From Sphingobacteriales bacterium TSM_CSM (GTDB taxonomy: Bacteria; Bacteroidota; Bacteroidia; Chitinophagales; UBA2359): a DNA stretch of 47,610 nt. The DNA is taken from contig MTCR01000072.1 of assembly GCA_002212725.1 (NCBI GenBank), positions 1 through 47,610 on the forward strand, given 5' to 3'. A program made the translations under genes and the position numbers. Below are positions 8,620 to 15,764 of this stretch, in pieces. Below the pieces are notes generated by a model. That model made no database searches and was not told the origin of the DNA. It saw nothing but the letters and a program-made list of their open reading frames with translations. How positions within the stretch are numbered: the first letter of the stretch is position 1; every line of letters starts with the position of its first letter.

Positions 8620-9594
8620 ATGCGTTCTTTTGAACAGTTGCAGGAGTTGTTTACCCATTACCTCCATGAAAAAAAACTGCCCGATACTACATCGGGTCTA
8701 TACCGGCCGATAAATCATATTATGGATATGGGAGGCAAGCGCATTCGTCCTTTGCTATGTCTTATAAGTTGCCAAATGTTTACCCCTGAAGTGGAAAAGG
8801 CGCTGCCGCCTGCTTTGGCCATTGAGTTTTTTCATAACTTTACTTTGGTACACGATGATATTATGGACAATGCCCCGCTGCGCCGCGGGTATCAGACTGT
8901 ACACACACAGTATGGGGTAAATGCCGCAATTTTATCGGGCGATGCCATGCTCATAAAAACCTATGAGTTTTTGTGCGAGTCGCCCAAAAATTGCCTGCCT
9001 GCCTTGCTGCGCACGTTTAACCAAACAGCGCTTGATGTGTGCGAAGGACAGCAAATGGATATGAATTTTGAAAACGAACAGCAGGTTTCCATGCCGCAAT
9101 ACCTGCGCATGATAGAACTGAAAACTGCCGTATTGCTGGCGGCCGCTCTAAAAATGGGCGCTATTGCCGGTGGCGCAAGAACCCCCGATGCCATGCAATT
9201 GTTTGAGTTTGGCAGAAACATTGGCATAGCCTTTCAACTACAAGACGACTTGCTCGATACCTTTGGCGAACCGGGGAAAACCGGTAAGCAAACCGGCGGC
9301 GATATTTTGCAAAACAAAAAAACCTTTCTGCTTATTAAAGCCCTTGAAACTGCCGGAAAAGAACAGCGCACCATTTTGCAACATTGGCTGGCTGCCAAAC
9401 GGTTTCAGCCCAATGAAAAAATTGCTGCCGTAACAGATGTTTTTGAACAGTTGGGAGTAAAGGACGCCGCAAAAAGCACCATGCAGCAGTATTACAACCT
9501 TGCTTTTGAACACCTTAACCATGTTTCGGGTAATAATGAAATGCACCGGTTGCTCACCGATTTAACCCGGCAGCTTATGAACCGGCAGTGGTAG
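8620..9594 (+). CDS. Polyprenyl (farnesyl/geranylgeranyl-type) diphosphate synthase
   Basis: This trans-isoprenyl diphosphate synthase of 324 residues condenses allylic diphosphates with IPP. Seen: GGKRIRP (38-44), the first Asp-rich motif DDIMD (79-83) followed by RR, and the second, DDLLD (209-213) in FQLQDDLLDTFG. The residue five places before the first DD is Phe and there is no two-residue insertion in the motif. By the known chain-length rules this suggests a short product (C15-C20), but this is inference. The product would feed quinones, undecaprenyl carriers or carotenoids. The oxidase subunit gene follows 125 bases later on the same strand. The start ATG at 8620 is the only sensible one. 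Confidence 0.93.
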   Translation: MRSFEQLQELFTHYLHEKKLPDTTSGLYRPINHIMDMGGKRIRPLLCLISCQMFTPEVEKALPPALAIEFFHNFTLVHDDIMDNAPLRRGYQTVHTQYGVNAAILSGDAMLIKTYEFLCESPKNCLPALLRTFNQTALDVCEGQQMDMNFENEQQVSMPQYLRMIELKTAVLLAAALKMGAIAGGARTPDAMQLFEFGRNIGIAFQLQDDLLDTFGEPGKTGKQTGGDILQNKKTFLLIKALETAGKEQRTILQHWLAAKRFQPNEKIAAVTDVFEQLGVKDAAKSTMQQYYNLAFEHLNHVSGNNEMHRLLTDLTRQLMNRQW

Positions 9595-9719
9595 GCAGGT
9601 ATTTGCAAAACGGGTAAGCGCAAGAAAAGTATGGCGCAATTGCCTTCATTGGAAAAACGCAAAAAACCTCAAGTAAAAACAATTTCAATTATTGCACGGC
9701 AGCTATTGTTAACTGTTTT

Positions 9720-10331
9720 ATGCCCGGTTTACCTACAGAATCCAAAGAACCGCCTATTATTAAGGTACATGCACAGCAACTTATGTTGTATGCATTGCTG
9801 GCAAGTTTATCGGTATTGTTTATTGGGTTAAGTGTTGCCTATTTATTTGCAAAAGGCAACTGGCATTGGGCACAGTTTAGTTTTCCGAGGGCATTTATAG
9901 TAAGCAGCCTGGCATTGGCGGCCAGCAGCTACACCATACAGCAAACGGTAAATGCGCATAAACTGCAGCACGAAAAACAATTGCTTACCATGATGGCGCT
10001 TACGCTTGGCTTTACCCTGCTGTTTGTTGCAGGGCAAATGCTGGGTTGGTACGAGTTATATAGCAAAGGCATTTACATTGCCGGCAAACCCGATGGTTCT
10101 TACCTGTACCTGTTATCGGGGTTGCACATACTGCACGTGCTGGCGGGGCTGGTTATTCTGCTTTTCTTGTATGTAAATTCCCGCAAAAGTCTTTCAGACC
10201 CGGTGCAAAAAATATTTTACTTTGTTGAAACACACCATGGCCGCCGGTTGGCAATGACCGCCACTTACTGGCATTTTGTAGATATTTTGTGGCTGTACCT
10301 GCTGTTGTTTTTTTTGCTCAACCACCTTTAG
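9720..10331 (+). CDS. Heme-copper oxidase subunit III-like protein
   Basis: This 203-residue membrane protein has about five transmembrane helices, like the short bacterial form of cytochrome c/quinol oxidase subunit III. Typical features are the internal HILHVLAGL helix and the last helix ATYWHFVDILWLYLLLF, which is the family signature. Subunit III has no redox centre; it stabilises subunit I and proton uptake. Subunits I and II are not next to it, so it is an orphan or accessory copy. The start is the ATG at 9720 (MPGLPTESKEPP). It converges on the copper ATPase gene, with a repeat-like stretch between the two stops. Confidence 0.9.
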   Translation: MPGLPTESKEPPIIKVHAQQLMLYALLASLSVLFIGLSVAYLFAKGNWHWAQFSFPRAFIVSSLALAASSYTIQQTVNAHKLQHEKQLLTMMALTLGFTLLFVAGQMLGWYELYSKGIYIAGKPDGSYLYLLSGLHILHVLAGLVILLFLYVNSRKSLSDPVQKIFYFVETHHGRRLAMTATYWHFVDILWLYLLLFFLLNHL

Positions 10332-10554
10332 CGCCGGGTGTAAAGAGCATACAAGCAGTTAAAACAGTAAACCTTTGTGCCTTGGTGTCTTGGCGGCAAA
10401 AAAACACTTGATACATAGCCACAAAGCCATTCAGAAAAATGACTTTGCGAAATACTTTGTATTCTTTGCGGTTAAACAGCTAAGTTGCACAAAGAAATAA
10501 AATCAGTGAACTTTTGTTCTCTGGTGTATTAGTGGTAAAAGCGGTTGTGCGGCG
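10332..10554. repeat. Partial copy (C) of a CTTTGCG-rich intergenic repeat
   Basis: The stretch near 10440-10480 (ACTTTGCGAAATACTTTG, then TTCTTTGCGGTTAAA) resembles the core of the better repeat copies at 43844-44011 and 47301-47478. It again lies between two convergent genes. The flanks also carry phrases such as CCTTTGTGCCTTGG and CACAAAG that vary on the same theme. It is degenerate, so the homology is tentative. Confidence 0.4.
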
Positions 10555-12690
10555 TTACAATTTTTTGGTTTTGAGCCTTATTGAGTTGCCAATAACAATT
10601 ACATCGGAAAAGGCCATGGCCAGTGCGGCAATCATAGGGCTTAACAAACCTGTTGCAGCTAAAGGTATGGCCAACATGTTGTAGAAAAAGGCCCAAAACA
10701 AGTTTTGCTTAATGGTGAGTACGGTATGACGGCAAATACCCAAAGCATTGCCAAGTGAATGCAGGTTGCTGTTGAGCAGTACCACATCGGCAGAATCAAT
10801 GGCTACCTGACTGGCATTGCTAAGGGCTATACCTACCGATGCTTTTGCCAATGCCGGTGCATCATTTATGCCATCGCCCACCATGGCGGTATAGCTGTTT
10901 TTGCTCAACGTTTCAATCATGTCTAATTTTTCTTTTGGCAGGCGGTTGGCATAATACTCGGTAATGCCCAGTTTGCGGGCTGCTTCGGTAGTTTTATCGG
11001 CATGGTCGCCGCTAAGGAGCAGGGTTTTGATATGGTGTTTATGGAGGTATTCAACGGCATCGGCTGCATCGGGGCGCAGTTCGTCTTCCATATCGAGCCA
11101 GCCGGCCAATTTACCGTTTTTCAGTACATATACGTTGTGGGTATTATCGTCGGTAAATTCATCGGCAATGTTATAAGAGCCGGCCATATAGGTATTTCCA
11201 TCGGTATCTTTTCCCATTATGCCCATGCCCTTCATTTCGCGTACTTCAAACATGGGCAGGGGTTTATGGTCTTTTTCCAGGGCGCGTACAATGGCTGTAG
11301 CCAGCGGGTGCGCCGAGTAGCGCTCTAACCCCAGCAATATGGCTTTAAATTCAAAATCGGGTAAATCCGATTTCATGCTTTTAATGGAAAAATGGCCGGT
11401 GGTAAGGGTTCCGGTTTTATCAAAAACAACGGTGCTTACCTTAGCCATGGTTTCCAGCACGGTGCCGCTTTTTATAAGAATGCCGTTTTTGGCTGCCCTT
11501 CCCAAACCTGCCATAAGGGCGGTAGGAGTAGCTAACCCCATAGCACAGGGGCACGAAATTACCAACACGGCAATACTGTTGAGAATGGCTTGCTTAAACC
11601 CGATGTTGAAATAAAAATAGGCGCCGGCAAAGGTGGCAATGGCAATAAGCAATACCAGCGGCACAAAAATGGCGCTGATGCGGTCGGCCAGTTTGTGTAT
11701 GGGCGGTTGGTTGGCCTGTGCGCGTTTTACCAATTCAATAATTTGCGCCAGGGCAGTATCTTTGCCTACTTTGGTGGCCCTCATTTTAATGCTTCCGGTT
11801 TCCAGCACCGAGCCGCCTATAAGGGCAGAACCTTCACCTTTTTCAACCATAAGGCTTTCTCCGGTCATCATGGCTTCGTTGGCCCCGCCCGAACCCCAAA
11901 TTACTATGCCATCGGTAGGTATGCGGTCGCCGGTGTTTACCAAAAACACCTGCCCCGTGCGAACAGATTTGGTGCTTACTTCTTCAATAGACTCATGGCC
12001 GGTAACAGGGTCAATTTTTATGCGTTTGGCCATGGCGGGCTGCAATTTGCCAAGCTCACGAATGGCCGAGCCGGTTTGCCTTACCGAGCGGCGCTCAATA
12101 ACATTGCCGGTAAGTACCAGCGTAATTATGGTGGCGGCTGTTTCCCAAAACATATAATTATGCCCCAAACCAAAGGCAAATCCAATAAGGCTGTAAATAA
12201 AAGCGGCGGTAGTACCCATTATAATAAGTACATCCATATTGGGCACACCGGTTTTTAAAGATTTTAGGGCGCTGGTGCCAAAATGGTCGGCGCCAATAAT
12301 AAATACCGGCAGGCAAAGCAGCATTTGCACGGCGCTGTTGTGCAGTATTTCAAACGGTAAAAACATAGACAACAGCAGCGGAAGGGTAAAAACGGCGCAG
12401 AGCAGCAGTTTCCATTCCAGGTCAGACCACGTTACGGCTTCGGGTTGTGCTTCGGCATCGGTTGTTTCATCGGGTTCTTCTACAACATGGTAACCCAGGT
12501 TTTCAATTCCTGCTACCACTTCTTCATAAGTTACGGCGTTGTTCATTTCAAAACTGGCCTCGGCATTTGCAAAACTTACATCAACATTTTGCAGCCCTTT
12601 CTTTTCAAGAAAACGCTTGATGCCTATGGCACAGTTGTTGCAATCCATGCCCTCTATACCTACCCGGTGTATTGTTGAAACCTCTGTCAT
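10555..12690 (-). CDS. Copper-type P1B ATPase (heavy-metal-exporting ATPase)
   Basis: From the ATG at 12690 this is 711 residues; an in-frame TTG at 12762 only adds a leader-like stretch. Domains in order: one HMA metal-binding domain with GMDCNNC (14-20), membrane helices, actuator TGES (276-279), the transmembrane metal site CPC (380-382), phosphorylation motif DKTGT (424-428), the HP motif (461-462), hinge GDGIND (605-610), then helices 7-8. CPC plus a YN pair in helix 7 (670-671) indicates a Cu(I)-type pump. In helix 8 the usual MxxSS reads MAFSD, with Asp696 at the second Ser. It could detoxify copper or load a cuproenzyme such as an oxidase. No copper chaperone gene is beside it. Confidence 0.93.
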   Translation of the reverse strand: MTEVSTIHRVGIEGMDCNNCAIGIKRFLEKKGLQNVDVSFANAEASFEMNNAVTYEEVVAGIENLGYHVVEEPDETTDAEAQPEAVTWSDLEWKLLLCAVFTLPLLLSMFLPFEILHNSAVQMLLCLPVFIIGADHFGTSALKSLKTGVPNMDVLIIMGTTAAFIYSLIGFAFGLGHNYMFWETAATIITLVLTGNVIERRSVRQTGSAIRELGKLQPAMAKRIKIDPVTGHESIEEVSTKSVRTGQVFLVNTGDRIPTDGIVIWGSGGANEAMMTGESLMVEKGEGSALIGGSVLETGSIKMRATKVGKDTALAQIIELVKRAQANQPPIHKLADRISAIFVPLVLLIAIATFAGAYFYFNIGFKQAILNSIAVLVISCPCAMGLATPTALMAGLGRAAKNGILIKSGTVLETMAKVSTVVFDKTGTLTTGHFSIKSMKSDLPDFEFKAILLGLERYSAHPLATAIVRALEKDHKPLPMFEVREMKGMGIMGKDTDGNTYMAGSYNIADEFTDDNTHNVYVLKNGKLAGWLDMEDELRPDAADAVEYLHKHHIKTLLLSGDHADKTTEAARKLGITEYYANRLPKEKLDMIETLSKNSYTAMVGDGINDAPALAKASVGIALSNASQVAIDSADVVLLNSNLHSLGNALGICRHTVLTIKQNLFWAFFYNMLAIPLAATGLLSPMIAALAMAFSDVIVIGNSIRLKTKKL

Positions 12691-12874
12691 ATTGCATAGG
12701 GTTAATTGGCAAAAACAAATTTGTTGGTACAATTTCTTATTTACCAAACAATTTGAGCGCAAGTTCGGTTTTTTATTGCTACTTTTAATGCCGTTTTAGG
12801 CAATTTGCTGCCCGTCAGAGGACAAAAACGCATTTGCCTTTTTATCTTGCCTATATATGTAAACTTAAATAAAT

Positions 12875-13195
12875 ATGGAAAATCCGAAGAACCGAAAAAA
12901 CCAGATAAACATAGAACTTACCGATGAGGTAGCCGAGGGCGTTTACTCCAACTTGGCCATTATTACCCATTCTAATTCTGAGTTTATTGTTGATTTTGTG
13001 CGCATTATGCCCGGCGTACCCAAGGCAAAGGTAAAGTCGCGCGTGATACTTACACCCCAACACGCCAAACGCCTGCTGAAAGCCCTGAGTGAAAATGTAA
13101 TGAAATTTGAAGCGGTTTACGGCGCAATACAAGACACTGCACAACCCGATGATTTTCCGCCCATAGATTTTGGCGGGCCGCCCACACAGGCATAA
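12875..13195 (+). CDS. DUF3467 domain protein
   Basis: This 106-residue soluble protein matches the DUF3467 family of Bacteroidota and other bacteria. It has an N-terminal INIELTDEVAEGVYSNLAII strand region, then SEFIVDFVRIMPG, then VKSRVILTPQHAKRLLKAL, and an acidic/proline-rich tail. The family often sits beside rpoB/rpoC in Bacteroidota, but not here. Its function is unknown, and I infer none. It starts at the ATG at 12875, is divergent from the copper ATPase, and a small hairpin follows the stop. Confidence 0.9.
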   Translation: MENPKNRKNQINIELTDEVAEGVYSNLAIITHSNSEFIVDFVRIMPGVPKAKVKSRVILTPQHAKRLLKALSENVMKFEAVYGAIQDTAQPDDFPPIDFGGPPTQA

Positions 13196-13197
13196 AA

Positions 13198-13222
13198 AAA
13201 ACAGCCTGTTGCTGTTTTACCG
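13198..13222 (+). terminator. Small terminator after the DUF3467 gene
   Basis: AAAACAGC (13198-13205) and GCTGTTTT (13211-13218) pair around a 5-base loop. The 3' arm itself ends in TTTT. It begins directly after the stop codon. Confidence 0.55.
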
Positions 13223-13391
13223 AAAAAAAAGGGACGTCTATTAAGAAACAACAGCACCATGGCGCCAAACAATACCCCAAACGCCCCGTGCCGGCAGTTA
13301 ATAACCCCTTTGTGGCGCCCGAAGTAGTAAATGTCCGACAAAATAACAACACAACGCAAACAAAATAAAGGCATTTGGCACATTACTGCTG

Positions 13392-13419
13392 TTGTGAAAC
13401 GATTTATATGTTAATTTTG
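13392..13419 (+). promoter_or_regulatory. Possible promoter of the VTC-DUF4956-pnuC run
   Basis: TAATTTTG at 13412-13419 fits TAnnTTTG, and a TTG at 13392-13394 lies 17 bases upstream, slightly close. Transcription would begin near 13426, just before the GTG at 13442 and about 55 bases before the ATG at 13481. Confidence 0.4.
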
Positions 13420-13441
13420 GCAAAAAATTGATACAGCGCAG

Positions 13442-14296
13442 GTGTTTTTACAAGAACAAATAACAAAATTGCAGACCAGTATGCCGGCAATGCCGCCCGT
13501 TGCAACCAACAACGGGTTTACCCTTGCCCTAAACCGCCTGCAGGCTGTAAGCCTCGATGAGCTATCGAAAGCCAGCCTTATGGACCGAACCGACACCAAA
13601 TTTTTTTTTCCGGCGCAGGCGCTGCCGGAGTTATTGGAATTGGTTGGTAACCATTATGGCGTACTTGAAATGAACGGATTGCGCTGCATTCCATATGAAT
13701 CTTTGTATTTTGATACCGCCGGTTTTGACCTTTACCTGCAACACCACAATGGCAAAGGCAAGCGCCACAAAATACGATACCGGCGCTACGTAAACTCCAA
13801 CAAAACCTACTTTGAAATAAAACTGAAAACCCCGCAGGGGCGCACCATAAAAAACCGAACCACAGTGCCGGGTATTTGTGTGCCTTTGGGCCAAAAAGCC
13901 GCACATTTGCTTGAGCAACACACCTTGCTTACCCCGCAAGATATTGAACCCGTACTTTGGGTGTGGTATTACCGCATTACCCTCATGTCGCTCAATTTTC
14001 CGGAAAGGGTAACCATTGATTTGGGGCTGCATTTTATAAACCCCCTTAAACAGGCAACATGGCAAAACATGTGTATTCTGGAGGTAAAACAAAACAGCGC
14101 CAACCGCCACTCGGTGGTTGTAGATACCCTTAAACAACTGCACATACACCCAAAATCGCTCAGCAAATACTGCATAGGTGTAGCCACCACCTACCCGCAG
14201 CTAAAACACAACCAATTTAAAAGCAAACTTTTACAAATAGAAATAATTGAACACCTTTATGCTCCTACTGCTTTTGCAGGCGCAGCAGGCAACTAA
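13442..14296 (+). CDS. VTC-domain (polyphosphate polymerase-like) protein
   Basis: This 284-residue soluble protein is like the catalytic VTC domain, the tunnel fold that makes polyphosphate from nucleotide triphosphate in yeast VTC4. Expected basic and acidic residues lie along the chain: MDRTDTKFFF (Lys near the tunnel mouth), YESLYFDT, the basic strand KIRYRRY, FEIKLKT, and ILEVKQNS (E-x-K) near the end. The frame opens with a GTG at 13442; an ATG at 13481 is an alternative that loses 13 residues, and the choice is open. Its 3' end overlaps the DUF4956 gene by 38 bases, so the two are translationally linked. Polyphosphate synthesis here is inferred from the fold. Confidence 0.85.
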   Translation: MFLQEQITKLQTSMPAMPPVATNNGFTLALNRLQAVSLDELSKASLMDRTDTKFFFPAQALPELLELVGNHYGVLEMNGLRCIPYESLYFDTAGFDLYLQHHNGKGKRHKIRYRRYVNSNKTYFEIKLKTPQGRTIKNRTTVPGICVPLGQKAAHLLEQHTLLTPQDIEPVLWVWYYRITLMSLNFPERVTIDLGLHFINPLKQATWQNMCILEVKQNSANRHSVVVDTLKQLHIHPKSLSKYCIGVATTYPQLKHNQFKSKLLQIEIIEHLYAPTAFAGAAGN

Positions 14297-14903
14297 CAGC
14301 GCCCTACATTTACCCCTTTTGCTGCAGCAACTGGGTATTGACCTTATTGCGGTTCTTATTTTATCGGTTATTTATTATCGGAAACATAAAAATACCGATT
14401 ACGTTTTTACCTTCTTTATGTTTAATGTGCTCATTTTCTTTATTTGCTATTACATGGTAAATATTGAACTGGGTGTGGGTTTCGGGTTTGGGCTGTTTGC
14501 CCTGTTTTCTATATTGCGCTACCGCACCGCCACCGTGTTCATTAAAGAAATGACCTACCTCTTTGCCGTTATTGCCATTGCGGTTATAAACTCGCTGAGC
14601 ATTCATACCGCCGACTGGACCCTTACCGCCGTTGCCAATGCCAGCATTTTGGGCGCCGCCATACTGCTCGATGTGGTTTGGCTGCGCTACCCGCTACACG
14701 TACAAAGGGTTATTTACGAAAAAATTGACCTCATTAAACCCGAAAACCGCCCCCAACTACTGGCCGACCTTCGGGAACGACTGGGCGTGGAAGTGGTGCA
14801 AATTGCCATAGAAAACATAAACTTTTTAAACGATACCGCTACTATTTTTGTCTTTTTCCGAAACCGGGACTCTATGATGGTGCAAATGCGCCGCGATGAC
14901 TAA
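14259..14903 (+). CDS. DUF4956 membrane protein
   Basis: From the ATG at 14259 the protein has 214 residues; a TTG at 14247 is in frame but unnecessary. The N-terminal part has four hydrophobic helices, including GVGFGFGLFALFSILRYRT, a Gly/Phe-rich helix followed by the basic RYRT typical of DUF4956. A C-terminal cytoplasmic domain of about 85 residues with an alpha/beta pattern follows (LLADLRERLGVEVVQIAIEN). DUF4956 genes are frequently paired with VTC-domain genes. The 38-base overlap with the VTC gene here fits a membrane partner that anchors the polymerase or moves polyphosphate, but that role is an inference. Confidence 0.88.
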   Translation: MLLLLLQAQQATNSALHLPLLLQQLGIDLIAVLILSVIYYRKHKNTDYVFTFFMFNVLIFFICYYMVNIELGVGFGFGLFALFSILRYRTATVFIKEMTYLFAVIAIAVINSLSIHTADWTLTAVANASILGAAILLDVVWLRYPLHVQRVIYEKIDLIKPENRPQLLADLRERLGVEVVQIAIENINFLNDTATIFVFFRNRDSMMVQMRRDD

Positions 14904-14940
14904 ACTGCCCCCGAAACGAAGTTGAAACCGCTTTTTACCT

Positions 14941-15546
14941 ATGTTGCAACAACTGCCGGCGCTTAACCCCATAGAAGTTGGCGGCCTCATCAGCGGGGTG
15001 GTGTATGTAATATTGGCCGCCCGCGAAAACGTATGGTGCTGGCCGGCAGGGTTGGTAAATGTTGTTTTGTTTATTTTTCTCAATTTTGAAGCAAAACTGT
15101 ATGCCGATGTGGGATTACAGGTGGTGTACCTGCTTCTTACCGTATTTGGCTGGTATAACTGGCTAAAAAAAACCAACGACCCCGAAAAACATATACCCAT
15201 AACCCATACATCGGGCACAGAATGGTTGGCCATGGCCGCTTTTACCCTAACCGCCACCTGCCTGCTTTCCCTGCTGCTTACCCGCTACACCGATACCAAC
15301 GTGCCCCGATGGGACTCCTTTGTTACCGCTCTTAGCCTGGCCGCCACCTGGATGGTGGCCGTAAAAAAACTCGAAAACTGGCTGGTATGGATTTTTACCG
15401 ACCTGCTGTATGTGGCGCTGTATTACTACAAAAACCTGTACCTGCCGGCAATTTTGTTTGCCCTGTATGTGGTTATTGCCGTACAGGGGTATTTTTATTG
15501 GAGAAAACTCATGCAAAAACAGCCGGCTGAAGAAAGGCTATGGTAA
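14941..15546 (+). CDS. pnuC: Nicotinamide riboside/mononucleotide transporter PnuC
   Basis: This 201-residue membrane protein has seven or so hydrophobic segments and the PnuC signatures: the N-terminal ENVWCWPAGLVNVVLF, the central VYLLLTVFGWYNWL, and the C-terminal ENWLVWIFTDLLYVALYYYK. PnuC imports nicotinamide riboside for NAD salvage by facilitated diffusion, with trapping by a kinase. The likely kinase (NadR-like, 20489) is about 4.9 kb downstream, separated by a type III restriction-modification system. The gene starts 37 bases after DUF4956 and is probably read from the same transcript. The ATG at 14941 is the natural start. Confidence 0.95.
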   Translation: MLQQLPALNPIEVGGLISGVVYVILAARENVWCWPAGLVNVVLFIFLNFEAKLYADVGLQVVYLLLTVFGWYNWLKKTNDPEKHIPITHTSGTEWLAMAAFTLTATCLLSLLLTRYTDTNVPRWDSFVTALSLAATWMVAVKKLENWLVWIFTDLLYVALYYYKNLYLPAILFALYVVIAVQGYFYWRKLMQKQPAEERLW

Positions 15547-15547
15547 A

Positions 15548-15579
15548 TTTGGCATTCACCCGATTGACAACTACCTTTG
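15548..15579 (+). promoter_or_regulatory. Strong Bacteroidota-type promoter at the left edge of the restriction-modification island
   Basis: TTTG (15548-15551), a 20-base spacer and TACCTTTG (15572-15579) match the Bacteroidota primary sigma consensus exactly. It starts immediately after the pnuC stop. Transcription would begin near 15586 and read res and mod (leader about 180 bases), and possibly the NadR-like gene. Confidence 0.65.
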
Positions 15580-15764
15580 TAGTAATTTAAGTGGTACAAT
15601 TTTGCACTATACATATTAAAAGTGCGTATTGAGATGTGCCATAAAAGTGTATTTTTGGTGGTAAATAACAACAGAATGTAAACTCTCGTTCATGATTTTA
15701 TGTGCAACTGAAATGCAAACGTATTCACGCTTAATATGCCGCAACCAAAGAACTATTGATAAAT

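Noticed and set aside
12691-12762. The extra 24 residues at the start of the copper ATPase
   Set aside because: They begin with TTG and are unlike the start of HMA domains, whereas the ATG at 12690 leads directly into the metal-binding domain.
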